From NCBI GenBank assembly GCA_024235015.1, contig JACKNG010000006.1, positions 62,001 to 126,000 of the forward strand: 64,000 nucleotides of DNA. The letters run 5' to 3'. The notes under the pieces were generated by a model. That model saw nothing but the letters and a program-made list of their open reading frames with translations, was not told the DNA's origin and ran no database searches. A program made the position numbers and the translations under genes. Source of the DNA: Gammaproteobacteria bacterium (lineage in GTDB: Bacteria > Pseudomonadota > Gammaproteobacteria > Ga0077536). This document shows, one piece after another, positions 45,265 through 54,643 of this stretch; position 1 is the stretch's first letter, and each line of letters opens with the position of its first letter.

Positions 45265-46101
45265 TCAGACCGGCTCCGTCCACACGCGGAAGGAACTCAG
45301 TTCATTGGGGCCGAACGTACTGCTTATCGCGACGTCGGCAGCATCCCGTCCACGCGCGATCAATACCCGGCCAACGTAGGGCTTGTTGTTGCGCGGATCG
45401 AAAATGTGCCAATGGCTATCGAGATAGGCTTCGAACCAGGCAGCGAAATCGCCTGGTCCGTAAGGCGGCGACGTGCTGATGTCGCTCAGGTAACCGGTGC
45501 AGTAACGGGCCGGGATGTTCATGCAACGGCACAGCGCCACTGCCAGGTGGGTGTAATCGCGACACACCCCGGTACCGTCTGCGAACACGTCGCACGCGGT
45601 CTTCGTCGCACGGGCGTGCTCGTAACCGAAGCGCACGTGGTTGTGGACATGGTCGCAGATGGCCTGCACGCGCGCCCATCCGGGCGGGGTGTTTGCGAAC
45701 AAGTCCCAGGCCGCTTCGGTCAAGCGGTCGGTCTCACAGTAGCGGCTGCCGAGCAGGTAGAGCAGGGTCTCCGCTGGCAGTTCCTCCACGGCATGCTGCC
45801 GCGCCAGCAGGGCAACCGGGTCCGGGACGCCAGAATCGTTGATCAGCGCATCGGTCCAGATACGCGTCTCCCCCGCCGGCGCGACGATCCGGCTGCACCA
45901 GTTTCCGTAGCCGTCCCGGTAGGCCGTGACGGGGACTGCCGGGGCGGTGAACAGGTGGTCGACCCGGACCAGGTCCGAGACACGCGACGAATGCACGTGC
46001 AGGGTCAGGATGATCGGGGTCGGTTGCGGGCAGGTATAGACGAGCTCGTAGCCGATCCGCAGTTGGATCATCCCCGCGGCGGTGCGCTGACCATCGATCA
46101 T
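45265..46101 (-). CDS. Transglutaminase-like (papain-fold) protein
   Basis: A 278-residue cytosolic protein with a transglutaminase core: Cys in GTGVCRDYTHLAVALCR, His in AAWFEAYLDSHWHIFDPR, and Asp in the same FDPRNN. The N-terminal domain (IGYELVYTCPQPTPIILTLHVH) is typical of bacterial transglutaminase-like proteins that may act as proteases or amidases. The first ATG (46101) overlaps the hflC stop as ATGA, suggesting coupling; an ATG ten codons later aligns better with family starts. It is downstream of hflK-hflC on the same strand, an unusual third member for that operon. Confidence 0.83.
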   Translation of the reverse strand: MIDGQRTAAGMIQLRIGYELVYTCPQPTPIILTLHVHSSRVSDLVRVDHLFTAPAVPVTAYRDGYGNWCSRIVAPAGETRIWTDALINDSGVPDPVALLARQHAVEELPAETLLYLLGSRYCETDRLTEAAWDLFANTPPGWARVQAICDHVHNHVRFGYEHARATKTACDVFADGTGVCRDYTHLAVALCRCMNIPARYCTGYLSDISTSPPYGPGDFAAWFEAYLDSHWHIFDPRNNKPYVGRVLIARGRDAADVAISSTFGPNELSSFRVWTEPV

Positions 46102-47093
46102 CGATCGGCACTCCCGTTACTTGCGCCGAGGGCGTCGTCGAGTCCTTTCAGGTAGCGGAAGATATCGCTGTCGGTCGACAGTACCAGCGTGGTCTCGTCG
46201 TCGATCAGGTCGCCATAGGCCTGCATGGTCCGAGTGAACTCGTAGAAGCGCGCCGCGGCCGGACTCCGGTTGTAGGCCGCAGCGTAGATCTCGCTCGCGC
46301 GTGCGTCGGCCACGCCCCGGATCTCTTCGACCTTGCGATAGGCCTCGGACTGGATCTTGTCGAGGTCACGCACGCGGTTGCCGCGGATACGCGCAGCTTC
46401 GCCCTTGCCTTCGGCCAGGAATCGTTCGGCGATCTGGCGCCGTTCGCTGATCATGCGGTCATAGATCTTGGGCCGCACGCTTTCGTTGTAGTTGATACGC
46501 TTGAATCGGATATCGAGCAACTCGATGCCGAACACCCCGACCTTGTCCGCGGCGGCCGAGAAGATCTCTTCTTCGACCAGCTTGCGGCCCTTCTTGATCG
46601 GCACCAGCACGCCGACATCGAGTTCGCGTTCGACATCGTTGAGTACGCCGTCGCGCAACGGTACGCGGTCCTTGGTGGTGCGGATGATCTCGATCAGTTC
46701 GTGCTTCGCCACGGCGTTGCGGGTTTCGCTACCGAGGATGTCGTCGAGCCGCGACTGGGCGCTGCGTTCGTCGCGCAGACGCAGAAAATATTGCAGGGGT
46801 TCGACGATCCGCCAGCGTGCGTAGAGGTCGACCGAAATGTAGAGCTTGTCCTTGGTTGGCATGTCGGACGGGTTGCCGTTCCATTCCAACACCCGCTTGT
46901 CGATCGGATTGACCACCTGGACGAAGGGCAGCTTGAGCTTGAGTCCGGCCGTCGTGACCGGGGCGCCAACCGGTTTGCCGAACTGGGTGATGATCATCTG
47001 CTCGACCTCGCCGACGGTATAGACGGCGTTCGCCGCGACGAAGGCCAGCGCCGCGACGCCCAGCACGGGCAATCCTGACCAGGCCCGGTTCAT
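46098..47093 (-). CDS. hflC: HflC, SPFH regulator of FtsH
   Basis: HflC with HflK forms a large periplasmic cage around the FtsH protease and restrains its activity. The 331-residue protein has an N-terminal anchor (GLPVLGVAALAFVAANAVYTV), the band-7/SPFH domain with VEQMIITQFGKPVG and RWRIVEPLQYF, and a long coiled helix with RRQIAERFLAEGKGEAARIRG. It overlaps hflK by four bases and the downstream transglutaminase-like gene by four. Confidence 0.95.
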   Translation of the reverse strand: MNRAWSGLPVLGVAALAFVAANAVYTVGEVEQMIITQFGKPVGAPVTTAGLKLKLPFVQVVNPIDKRVLEWNGNPSDMPTKDKLYISVDLYARWRIVEPLQYFLRLRDERSAQSRLDDILGSETRNAVAKHELIEIIRTTKDRVPLRDGVLNDVERELDVGVLVPIKKGRKLVEEEIFSAAADKVGVFGIELLDIRFKRINYNESVRPKIYDRMISERRQIAERFLAEGKGEAARIRGNRVRDLDKIQSEAYRKVEEIRGVADARASEIYAAAYNRSPAAARFYEFTRTMQAYGDLIDDETTLVLSTDSDIFRYLKGLDDALGASNGSADR

Positions 47094-48148
47094 GGCTGCT
47101 GCCCCTGCGCGCGGTCCAGGTTGAGGAGCGGCAGGATGCCCGTCGAAGCCTCGTCGACGATGATCTTGGCATGGACAAGCGGTACCACGGCCTGCAGGGT
47201 TTCGATGTAGATCCGGCGTGCGGTCACCGCCGGCGCCTTGATGTACTCGGCCAGCAGCGCCTCGAAACGCGCGACGTCGCCCTCGGCCTCGTTCACGCGC
47301 TTGAGGCGGTAACCATCGGCCTCGCGTATGCGCTGATCACGCTCGCCCTCGGCGAGGGGAATGACCTTGTTGTAATCACGGCGGGCTTCGTTGATGAGTT
47401 TCTCTTTCTCCTGCTGGGCCTGGTTGACCTCGTTGAACGATTCCTGGACCGGGCCAGGCGGGTTGATGTTCTTGAGCTGGACCTGGTCGATGCTGATGCC
47501 CATCGCGTACTTGGTGGCGAGCGCCTGCATCTTGGCCAGGGCCTCGGTTTCGATCTCCTGGCGCCCGATCGTGATGACCTCGTCGACGGTACGGTCCCCC
47601 ACCACCTCCCGCATCACCGACTCCGATACGTACCTGAGCGTCTCGGCCGGTTCACGTACTTCGAAGAGGAACTTCGCAGGATCCGAGATGCGGTACTGCA
47701 CGACCCACTCGACGAGCGCAGCGTTCAGATCGCCGGTCACCATTTCGGTCTCGCGCTTGCCATCGCGCGGACTCTGGTAGGGATCCCCCGCACCGGGGGT
47801 GGAAAAGCCGAATTCCTGCTTGAGCTGACGCTTGACCGGTACGACGGTGGTGCGCTCGATGCCCAGTGGCCACTTGAAATGCAGGCCCGGCGGTACTTCG
47901 CCAACGTAGCGACCGAAGCGCTGGACGACGGCGACCGAGTCACTGGGCACCGTGTAGTAGGCGGTCCAGCACACCCCTCCGAACACCAGCAGGGCCGCGA
48001 CGAGCAACGTCGTCCGCGGCCCGCCACCCGGGAGCATCCTGACCAGTCGCCCACGTCCGCCACGCAGGATGTCCTCGATGTCCGGCGGCAGTCCGCCCCG
48101 GCCGCGCCAGGGATCACCGTCATTGTCGTCCTTGCGCGAAGTGGCCAT
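47090..48148 (-). CDS. hflK: HflK, SPFH regulator of FtsH
   Basis: Partner of HflC. The 352-residue protein has the glycine-rich N-terminus NDGDPWRGRGGLPPDIEDIL, a membrane helix (TTLLVAALLVFGGVCWTAYY), the SPFH domain with DSVAVVQRFGRYVGEVPPGLHFKWP, and the conserved GISIDQVQLKNINPPGPVQESFNEV. The order hflK then hflC is standard. The usual upstream hfq and hflX genes are not present here; instead a 470-bp gap separates it from an atypical pyruvate kinase gene. Confidence 0.95.
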   Translation of the reverse strand: MATSRKDDNDGDPWRGRGGLPPDIEDILRGGRGRLVRMLPGGGPRTTLLVAALLVFGGVCWTAYYTVPSDSVAVVQRFGRYVGEVPPGLHFKWPLGIERTTVVPVKRQLKQEFGFSTPGAGDPYQSPRDGKRETEMVTGDLNAALVEWVVQYRISDPAKFLFEVREPAETLRYVSESVMREVVGDRTVDEVITIGRQEIETEALAKMQALATKYAMGISIDQVQLKNINPPGPVQESFNEVNQAQQEKEKLINEARRDYNKVIPLAEGERDQRIREADGYRLKRVNEAEGDVARFEALLAEYIKAPAVTARRIYIETLQAVVPLVHAKIIVDEASTGILPLLNLDRAQGQQP

Positions 48149-48619
48149 CGGATTCTCCTGCCGGGAACACCGCGGCCAGTGCCCGACGGCGTCGAATTAT
48201 TGAGCGCTGGAGCTTCCGGTGACCGGAGGCCGGTGCGACGCTGGCGGGCGGACCGTCATCGCATGCGGGCATACGGTGGGTGGGTGGATGCCTGTCGTCG
48301 TTCGGACCGAACGTCCGTGGAGATGGACGTCTCGGCAAGGTCCCTGGGCGATTCGCCCGCCGCCGTGGGCGGCGATGGTCGGGGGGGAAAGTGCGCGGGC
48401 TCGTGTCGATACACTATGCGCGTCAACGCGGAGCGAAGCAAGGCATCGGCGCCCGCAGGGCACCGTAGCCGGGGCGACCAGTGTGTACGTCGTTCCGCCG
48501 GGGGACTGCGCGGTCACACCTGGCAATGCGCGTAACGGCGACCACCGCCGGGTCACCGCAGTGGCTCGCCGACGGGCGTCGGCGTCGCGGGCGGACCGCT
48601 GCGACCGGCCGCGGCACGC
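48149..48619. other. Region upstream of hflK, no gene seen
   Basis: 471 bases between the end of the second pyruvate kinase gene and hflK, both on the minus strand. Several open frames cross it but none resembles a protein family or has a ribosome binding site. CGCCGCC-gtg-GGCGGCG (48358-48374) is a hairpin without a T-run. No promoter pair could be supported. Confidence 0.45.
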
Positions 48620-50422
48620 TCAGCGGAAGTCCGATACCGCCAGCCGCCGCAGCATGGCGCTCTTCTTGTGCTGGTGGGCCTGCATGCGGCGCAGAACGTC
48701 GTCGAGCAGGGCGACGGTGTCGACGATGAACGGGCCCTTGTTCAGCATCACGCACTCGGCGCGTTCGGCCATTGCCGCGTCGGTGACCTCGGCGCGCGAC
48801 GGCAGGCCGGTCTTGGCCATGTCCTCCAGCACCTGGGTCGCCCAGATGACCGGTGCGTGGGCCGCCTCGCACAACCACAGGATCTCCTCCTGCACCTCGG
48901 CGAGACGTTCGAAGCCGACCTCGACGGCGAGGTCGCCGCGCGCCACCATCACCGCGAAGGGCCCGCGCTGCATCGCCGCGAGCAGGATGCGCGGCAAAGC
49001 CTCGAAGGCGCGGCGGGTTTCGATCTTGAGTACGACCGCGGCCGTGGCCGCGCCCGCGGTATCGAGCGCGGCATGCAGGGCCAGCACGTCGTCGGGTGAT
49101 TGCACGAAGGACAGGGCGACGAGATCGACGGCGGCGGCGAACTCCGCCAGCACCGCGTGGTCCTCGGCACTCAGCGCCGGCAGATCGATGCGGGTGTCGG
49201 GCAGGTTGATGCCCTTGCCGGCGCGCAACCAGGCCCCGCCCGGCTTGACGTGATCGATGTCGACCTCGATACCGTCGGCATCGACACCGACCACGCGGCC
49301 GCCGATGTGACCGTCGTCGAACCACACCCGCTGGCCCGCCGCGACGTGCTCGAGCGCGCGCGGCAGCGTGCAGCCGACGCACGGCGCGCGGGACGGGTCC
49401 GGCGCGGTCCGCCGCAACACCCGCACGCGGCTGCCGGGCACGACGCGCGGCGGCTGCTCGACCGGCGGCAGGGTACCGAGCCGGCTTTCGGCGACCACGT
49501 GCCCACCCCGGCGCAGGCGCAGCGCGGCACCGCTCTCGAGGTAGATGGTGTGCACGCATTCCAGGGCCAGCGCCTCGCCCGCCGCCACCACCACGGCCTC
49601 GCGCCAGCGCCCGCGCGGGTCATGGATGTCGAGCCGGTCGCCGGGGCGCAGGGCACCGCGCAGCTCGGCCGGCAGGGGCAGTCCGGCGACGGCCACGCGC
49701 CGTGGCTCGAGAACCTCGCCGCGCGGCCCGCGCCGCGGCTTCAGCTTGAGCACGCCGAGGGTCGCCGCCGGCGGCCCGGTGCGCAGCTTGGGCCCGGCGA
49801 GATCGATCGACACGCGCAGGTGATGGCCGTCGGTGCGGGCGACGGCGCGCGCATGCTCGAGCATGGCGCGCCAGGCGTCGGGCCCGTCGTGGGCGGCGTT
49901 GATGCGCACGACGTCCATGCCCGCATCGGCCAGGGCCTGGAACAGGCCCGGATCGCTCGCCGCGCTGCTCGGCATGGTCACCATGATGCTGGCGTCGCGG
50001 CCCTCGCGCCGCGGCCCGAACAGCTGCTCGCGACGAATGCCGAGGGCGGCATCTCCGGCCGTGAAACACGGTACCGCGTCGCCGATCGGCTGCAGGGCTT
50101 CGCCGCACAGGCCGTGCAGGGCATTGCGCACCGTCAGCAGCGTGCGCAGCACGCAGGACTCGAGGCGTCCGAGCGAACTCAGGCCCTGCGCGCGCAGGGC
50201 TGCCTGCAAGGGGCGCAGGTCGACCTGGCGCAGCGCCAGGTAGTGAACGAGGTTGCGCGCGCTGTCGCGCAGGGCGGGCGTACAGTCGGCGAGGGCCGCG
50301 GCATGGTCTTTCTCAGCGCGGCGCACGCGTTCGATCAAGGCGTCGAGTTCGGCGGCGATGCGCGCCAGATCGGCGCTCGTCGCCGCTGTCGTGGGCAGGG
50401 GCACGGGGATTTCGGCGGTCAT
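48620..50422 (-). CDS. Atypical pyruvate kinase family protein with N-terminal extension
   Basis: A 600-residue relative of pyruvate kinase. Residues 1-140 are a helical extension not found in ordinary enzymes. From about 145 the core is recognisable: ADAGMDVVRINAAHDG (normally RxNxSHG), DLAGPKLRTG, GKGINLPDTRIDLPALS, VALSFVQSPDD, VVLKIETRRAFEALPRIL (active-site Lys), FAVMVARGDLAVEVGFE, and WATQVLEDMAKTGLPSRAEVTDA. The B domain is enlarged with Arg/Pro-rich insertions. The protein ends soon after PFIVDTVALLDDVLRRM, so the C-terminal allosteric domain is missing. It probably is a real kinase of PEP/ADP with different regulation; activity is unproven. Core pyk is at 5156-6610. Confidence 0.82.
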   Translation of the reverse strand: MTAEIPVPLPTTAATSADLARIAAELDALIERVRRAEKDHAAALADCTPALRDSARNLVHYLALRQVDLRPLQAALRAQGLSSLGRLESCVLRTLLTVRNALHGLCGEALQPIGDAVPCFTAGDAALGIRREQLFGPRREGRDASIMVTMPSSAASDPGLFQALADAGMDVVRINAAHDGPDAWRAMLEHARAVARTDGHHLRVSIDLAGPKLRTGPPAATLGVLKLKPRRGPRGEVLEPRRVAVAGLPLPAELRGALRPGDRLDIHDPRGRWREAVVVAAGEALALECVHTIYLESGAALRLRRGGHVVAESRLGTLPPVEQPPRVVPGSRVRVLRRTAPDPSRAPCVGCTLPRALEHVAAGQRVWFDDGHIGGRVVGVDADGIEVDIDHVKPGGAWLRAGKGINLPDTRIDLPALSAEDHAVLAEFAAAVDLVALSFVQSPDDVLALHAALDTAGAATAAVVLKIETRRAFEALPRILLAAMQRGPFAVMVARGDLAVEVGFERLAEVQEEILWLCEAAHAPVIWATQVLEDMAKTGLPSRAEVTDAAMAERAECVMLNKGPFIVDTVALLDDVLRRMQAHQHKKSAMLRRLAVSDFR

Positions 50423-50580
50423 GTGGGACGGAGCACTGGTTGCGGCGGCGGTGGATCAGGCGCGCCCCAGGGCAACACCTCGTCGTGGCTCACAGCTTAG
50501 ACGCTGCCGTGGGTGGACAGCGTGATCCGGGTCATGCGGCCAGGCCGGCAGGATGTCACCCGGCCGGCCGGGGTGTCAGT

Positions 50581-50781
50581 TCAGCGTTTCCACTCGGCGA
50601 CGAGACGGCAACATTCACGGCGCCAGGCGCAGGCCCGGTCGCGGCAGCGCAGGCGCTCGTCGCCACGGAAGCAGGCGGGACGGATGACGTTGATGGTGAC
50701 GCCGAGGCGGCGTGGATCGCGGATGTCGCCGCCGCGAGACGGGGCCAGCGTGGGCGCGCTGACCGGTTCGGGCTGGGCCAT
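50581..50781 (-). CDS. Small Cys-rich protein, 66 residues, function unknown
   Basis: Not a recognised family. The ATG at 50781 has GGAGGA seven bases upstream. The C-terminal half, INVIRPACFRGDERLRC followed by RDRACAWRRECCRLVAEWKR, has five cysteines in a C-x7-C-x4-C-x5-CC array and many arginines, suggesting a metal- or nucleic-acid-binding module. The N-terminus is Pro/Ser-rich. It lies 98 bp downstream of glgC on the same strand and could be its last operon member. Confidence 0.62.
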   Translation of the reverse strand: MAQPEPVSAPTLAPSRGGDIRDPRRLGVTINVIRPACFRGDERLRCRDRACAWRRECCRLVAEWKR

Positions 50782-50879
50782 GATGTCCTCCGGGGGCTCG
50801 CATGGGCTCAGGTCCAAGCGTAGCCCAGCAATGTGACAGTTGGTGGTGACCCCGATCAGCGCAGCGCGCCGCGCCCCGT

Positions 50880-52151
50880 TCACAGGCACACGGGGTCGGG
50901 CTCACCGAGCATGCCCGGCCCCACCAGCACCACGCCACCGGGGCTCAGCTCGAAGCGCTCGGCGTCAGCGGCGGCGTCGTAGCCGATCTCGGTGTCGTCC
51001 GGGATGTGCGCCCCGGAGTCGATCACCGCCCGGCGCACCCGGCAGCGTGCGCCGATGCGCGCATCGGGCAGGACCACGCAATCCTCGACCAGGCTGCCCT
51101 GCTCGATGCGTACGTTGTCCGACAGCACCGAGCGGCGCACCGTCGCACCGGACACGATGCAGCCGTTGGCGACCAGCGAATCGATGGCGATGCCGCGGCG
51201 GCCGTCGTCGTCGAACACGAACTTGGCCGGCGGCAGCTCGCGCGGCGCGGTGTGGATGGGCCAGTCCTCGTCGTAGAGATCGAGCGGCGGGGTGACCCCG
51301 GCGATCTCGAGGTTAGTGCGCCAGTAAGCGTCGATCGTGCCGACGTCGCGCCAGTAGGCGGCACCGCCGCCGGCGAGATCGTCGAAGCGGCAGGCAACGA
51401 GGCGGCGCCGGCCGACCAGCGCGGGGATGATGTCGCCGCCGAAGTCGTGACGCGACCTGCCGTCGGCGGCATCGCGGCCCAGCACCTCGAAGAGAAAATC
51501 GGCGCGAAACAGGTAGATGCCCATCGAGCCCAGTGCGTGGGTCGTGCTGCCGGGCATGGGCTCGGGCGCGGCCGGCTTCTCGGCGAAGGCGACGATGTTG
51601 TCGTCGGCGTCGACCTGCATCACGCCGAAGGCCGAGGCCTCGGCCAGCGGCACCTGCACGCAGCCGACGGTGACGTCGGCATCGTGGTCGATGTGCGCCG
51701 CCACCATCATGCCGTAGTCCATCTTGTAGACGTGGTCGCCGGCCAGCACCAGCACGTAGCGCGGCTCGTGGTCGCGGATGATGTCGAGGTTCTGGTAGAC
51801 CGCGTCCGCCGTGCCCTGGTACCAGGACGATTCGGCGTGCCGTTCCTGCGCCGGTAACACCTCGATGAACTCGTCGAACTCCGGACGCGACATCGACCAG
51901 CCGCGCTCGACGTGCTTGAGCAGGGCGTGCGAGCGGTACTGGGTGAGGATGCAGATCCGCCGCAGGCCCGAGTTGATGCAGTTCGACAGGGTGAAATCGA
52001 TGATGCGGTACTTGCCGGCGAACGGCACCGCGGGCTTGGCGCGCAGCCGGGTGAGGTCGCGCAGGCGCGTACCGCGACCGCCGGCGAGGACCACGGCGAG
52101 GGTGTGGCGCAGGATGCGCCCGATCGACAGGTCGACGTGCGAACCGTTCAT
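50880..52151 (-). CDS. glgC: Glucose-1-phosphate adenylyltransferase
   Basis: GlgC makes ADP-glucose from glucose-1-phosphate and ATP, the committed step of glycogen synthesis. The 423-residue protein has the nucleotide loop AVVLAGGRGTRLRDLTRLRAKPAVPFAGKYRIIDF, LSNCINSGLRRICILTQY, WYQGTADAVYQNLDIIR, LAGDHVYKMDYG, and VGCVQVPLAEASAFGVM. The C-terminal left-handed beta helix has NGCIVSGATVRRSVLSDNV. The ATG at 52151 was used; the 17 codons upstream are not GlgC-like. No glgA, glgB or glgP is adjacent. Confidence 0.95.
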   Translation of the reverse strand: MNGSHVDLSIGRILRHTLAVVLAGGRGTRLRDLTRLRAKPAVPFAGKYRIIDFTLSNCINSGLRRICILTQYRSHALLKHVERGWSMSRPEFDEFIEVLPAQERHAESSWYQGTADAVYQNLDIIRDHEPRYVLVLAGDHVYKMDYGMMVAAHIDHDADVTVGCVQVPLAEASAFGVMQVDADDNIVAFAEKPAAPEPMPGSTTHALGSMGIYLFRADFLFEVLGRDAADGRSRHDFGGDIIPALVGRRRLVACRFDDLAGGGAAYWRDVGTIDAYWRTNLEIAGVTPPLDLYDEDWPIHTAPRELPPAKFVFDDDGRRGIAIDSLVANGCIVSGATVRRSVLSDNVRIEQGSLVEDCVVLPDARIGARCRVRRAVIDSGAHIPDDTEIGYDAAADAERFELSPGGVVLVGPGMLGEPDPVCL

Positions 52152-52275
52152 GCGGGCTCCGCGGAGGCGACTTGGCCGGGCCTGGTGCCCGCCGGCGTCC
52201 ACCGCCAGGGGCGCAGCCTAGGCCAGCTGGATGACGGAACGGCTGACAGCGATCAGCTTTGCACGAACCGGTGGC

Positions 52276-53100
52276 TCACGCCCCGCCCTGGCAGCGCGGA
52301 CAGACGTAGAGGCGGCGCGAGGCGACCGTGCGGCGCTCGATGACGGTGCCGCAATCGTGGCAGGGCCGGCCGTCGCGGCCGAACACGGCGAAGCGGTAAA
52401 CCCCGCGGCGCAGGCCCTCGCGGCGCAGGCGCGCCACCCGTGCCGGCGGGTTGGTGATACCGCCCGTGGCGTAGGCGCGACGCGTGATCGAAAGCGACTG
52501 CCGGGCCAGGCGCTGGCGCTCGGTCCGCGTCAGCTCGGCCGGGCGGCGCGCCGGGTCGAGGCGGGCGAAGAACAGGATCTCCGAGCGCAGGTAGTTGCCG
52601 ATGCCGGCGAGGAACCCCTGGTCGAGGTAGAGCGACCCGAGGCTGCGCTTGCTGAAGACGGGCAGGACGAGGCGCCGCTCCAGGGCCGGCCAGGTCAGCG
52701 CCGGATCGAGCGCGTCGGGGCCCAGCCGCGCAAGAAAGGGATGCTGCACGAGACCGTCGGCATCGAGCAGCTCGATCGACGAGGCGCTGTAGAGCAGCGC
52801 GCTGCCGAGCGCGGTGTGCAGGGCGACGCGCAGGCTGCGCCGGGTCGCGGGCAGGCTGCCCCGCCGGCTCACCATCCAGCGCCCGTAGAGCTGGTTGTGG
52901 GAGTAGAGCGTGCGGCCGTCGTCGAAGCCGATCAGCATCGCCTTGCCGCGGCTGGTCACCGTCACCACCTCGCGCCCGACCAGGCCGGCCGCGTGGCGGC
53001 GCAAGGCCGCCGGGGTCAGGGTCACCGCCTCGAGGCGCTGGCCGACCAGCACCGCGCCGATGCGGTCGGCCTCGCGGCGGACTTCCGGACCCTCGGGCAT
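52276..53100 (-). CDS. nei: Endonuclease VIII-type DNA glycosylase
   Basis: Nei removes oxidised pyrimidines and nicks the abasic site. The 274-residue protein begins MPEGPEVRREADRIG, supplying the catalytic Pro2 and Glu3. SRGKAMLIGF holds the conserved lysine, and TLYSHNQLYGRWMV is the Nei rather than MutM version of this loop. GIGNYLRSEILF is the helix-two-turn-helix. The C-terminal zinc finger is CHDCG...CPRCQ. It should act in base-excision repair alongside uvrA-type repair. Confidence 0.92.
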   Translation of the reverse strand: MPEGPEVRREADRIGAVLVGQRLEAVTLTPAALRRHAAGLVGREVVTVTSRGKAMLIGFDDGRTLYSHNQLYGRWMVSRRGSLPATRRSLRVALHTALGSALLYSASSIELLDADGLVQHPFLARLGPDALDPALTWPALERRLVLPVFSKRSLGSLYLDQGFLAGIGNYLRSEILFFARLDPARRPAELTRTERQRLARQSLSITRRAYATGGITNPPARVARLRREGLRRGVYRFAVFGRDGRPCHDCGTVIERRTVASRRLYVCPRCQGGA

Positions 53101-53258
53101 GGTGTGCGGCTCCTGCAGGCAGGCGGTGGTGGGCTGAGCACTCTACGCCGCCGCCGGTGACCGGGATCAACCGGCCGCGGTCGCACCCGCCGCGCGGCTG
53201 TCCGGCCAGGCGCCGCGGATGCCAGAATGCGCCATCGCAGCAACGCGGAGGATCCGCC

Positions 53259-53690
53259 ATGCGCTTCGCCTGGATCCACGAACAACACCCGACCTGGGAT
53301 ACGGACAAGCAGCACATCATCGGCGCGGCGCCGCCCGGCGTGTTCGACCGCCGCTACGCTGCGCTCGCGCCCGGCGCCGGCCTCGCCAACGAGTGGTGGC
53401 GGGTCGAGGACGCCGGTGAGACCGTCGGCTACGGCTGGCTCGACACGGTGTGGGGCGACGCCGAGATCCTGCTCGCCACCGCGCCGGCGGCGCGCGGTCG
53501 CGGGGTCGGCAGTTTCATCCTCGAACGGCTCGCGGGCGAGGCCCGCGCGCGCGGGCTCAACTATCTCTACAACGTCGTGCGGCCCTCGCACCCCGAGGGC
53601 GACGCGGTGCGGCGCTGGCTCGAAGCGCGCGGCTTCAGCGCCGCCCACGACGGCAGCCTGACCCGCGCCGTGCACCGCGAGGGCGGCTGA
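53259..53690 (+). CDS. GNAT-family N-acetyltransferase
   Basis: A 143-residue acetyl-CoA-dependent transferase. The acetyl-CoA binding loop is in ILLATAPAARGRGVGSFILERL (RGxGxG/A pattern), followed by ARARGLNYLYNVVRPSHPEGDAVRRWLEARGF. GGAGGA precedes the ATG. The substrate is unknown. The mtfA gene begins 12 bp downstream, so the two are probably one operon. Confidence 0.85.
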   Translation: MRFAWIHEQHPTWDTDKQHIIGAAPPGVFDRRYAALAPGAGLANEWWRVEDAGETVGYGWLDTVWGDAEILLATAPAARGRGVGSFILERLAGEARARGLNYLYNVVRPSHPEGDAVRRWLEARGFSAAHDGSLTRAVHREGG

Positions 53691-53702
53691 GGCCGCGGGC
53701 CG

Positions 53703-54542
53703 GTGGGCTGGGAACCGCTCGTCCTCGGCGGCCTCACCGCGGCCTTCATCTTCGCGCCGGGCCTGCGCCGGCGCTGGCGTGACCGGCGCCGCGCGCACCA
53801 GCGCCGCCAGCCGTTCCCGGCGGCCTGGCAGGCCCTGCTCGAAGAGCGGCTCGATCTCTACCGGCGCCTGCCCGACGAACTACGCCAGCGCCTGCACGCC
53901 GACATGCAGGTGTTCCTCGCCGAGAAGCGCTTCATCGGTGCCGACGGCCTCGAGGTCGACGACGGCATGCGCCTGGTCGTCGCGGCCCAGGCCTGCCTGC
54001 TGACGCTCAACCAGCCGACCCGCTACTACCCGGACTTCACCTCGATCATCCTCTACCCGGACAGCTTCGTCGCCGTCGAGACCGTGCACGACGGCGTGCT
54101 CGAATCGACCGCCCGCCACGTGCGCGCCGGTGAATCCTGGTACCGCGGGCCGCTGGTGCTGTCGTGGGCCGACGTCACCGCCGACCTCGCCCACCCCGGC
54201 CACGGCCACAACGTCGTGCTGCACGAGTTCGCGCACAAGCTCGACGAACAGGATGGCCTGGTCGACGGTGCACCGGAACTCGATGCGCGCCAGCGGCGCA
54301 GCTGGCCGCGGGTCTTCGGCCAGGAGTTCGAGCGCCTGCGGCGCGCGCTCGATCGCGGCGAACACACCTTCATCGACCCCTACGCCGCCACCGCGCCGGC
54401 GGAGTTCTTCGCCGTCGCGGTCGAAGCCTTCTTCGATGCCAGCCGCCCGTTCGCCCACCACCATCCCGAACTGCACGGCGAGCTGTGCCGGTTGTTCGGC
54501 TTCGACCCCGTGCACTGGCACGCCCACGCAGGGCCGGCTTGA
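53703..54542 (+). CDS. mtfA: MtfA-type zinc peptidase (M90 family)
   Basis: MtfA is a cytosolic zinc protease that in E. coli binds the repressor Mlc and so affects glucose PTS expression. The 279-residue protein has an N-terminal hydrophobic stretch (LVLGGLTAAFIFAPG), FLAEKRFIGADGLEV, the zinc motif VLHEFAHKLDEQDG (HExxH), and TFIDPYAATAPAEFFAVAVEAFFD with the third ligand region. The start is a GTG. No mlc or ptsG is in the window, so the target here is unknown. Confidence 0.92.
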   Translation: MGWEPLVLGGLTAAFIFAPGLRRRWRDRRRAHQRRQPFPAAWQALLEERLDLYRRLPDELRQRLHADMQVFLAEKRFIGADGLEVDDGMRLVVAAQACLLTLNQPTRYYPDFTSIILYPDSFVAVETVHDGVLESTARHVRAGESWYRGPLVLSWADVTADLAHPGHGHNVVLHEFAHKLDEQDGLVDGAPELDARQRRSWPRVFGQEFERLRRALDRGEHTFIDPYAATAPAEFFAVAVEAFFDASRPFAHHHPELHGELCRLFGFDPVHWHAHAGPA

Positions 54543-54643
54543 CCGCCGGCGTATTCCCGCCAGAATCGACCACTGGCCCGCCCGTGATCGTCCACGGCCG
54601 TGGCCGCTGCCCCCGAGTCCGCGTCCCCCCCTGGAGCCCGCCC

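Noticed and set aside
48219..49253. Plus-strand open frame between hflK and the second pyruvate kinase
   Set aside because: No ribosome binding site or recognisable domain, and its right half is antisense to the kinase gene.
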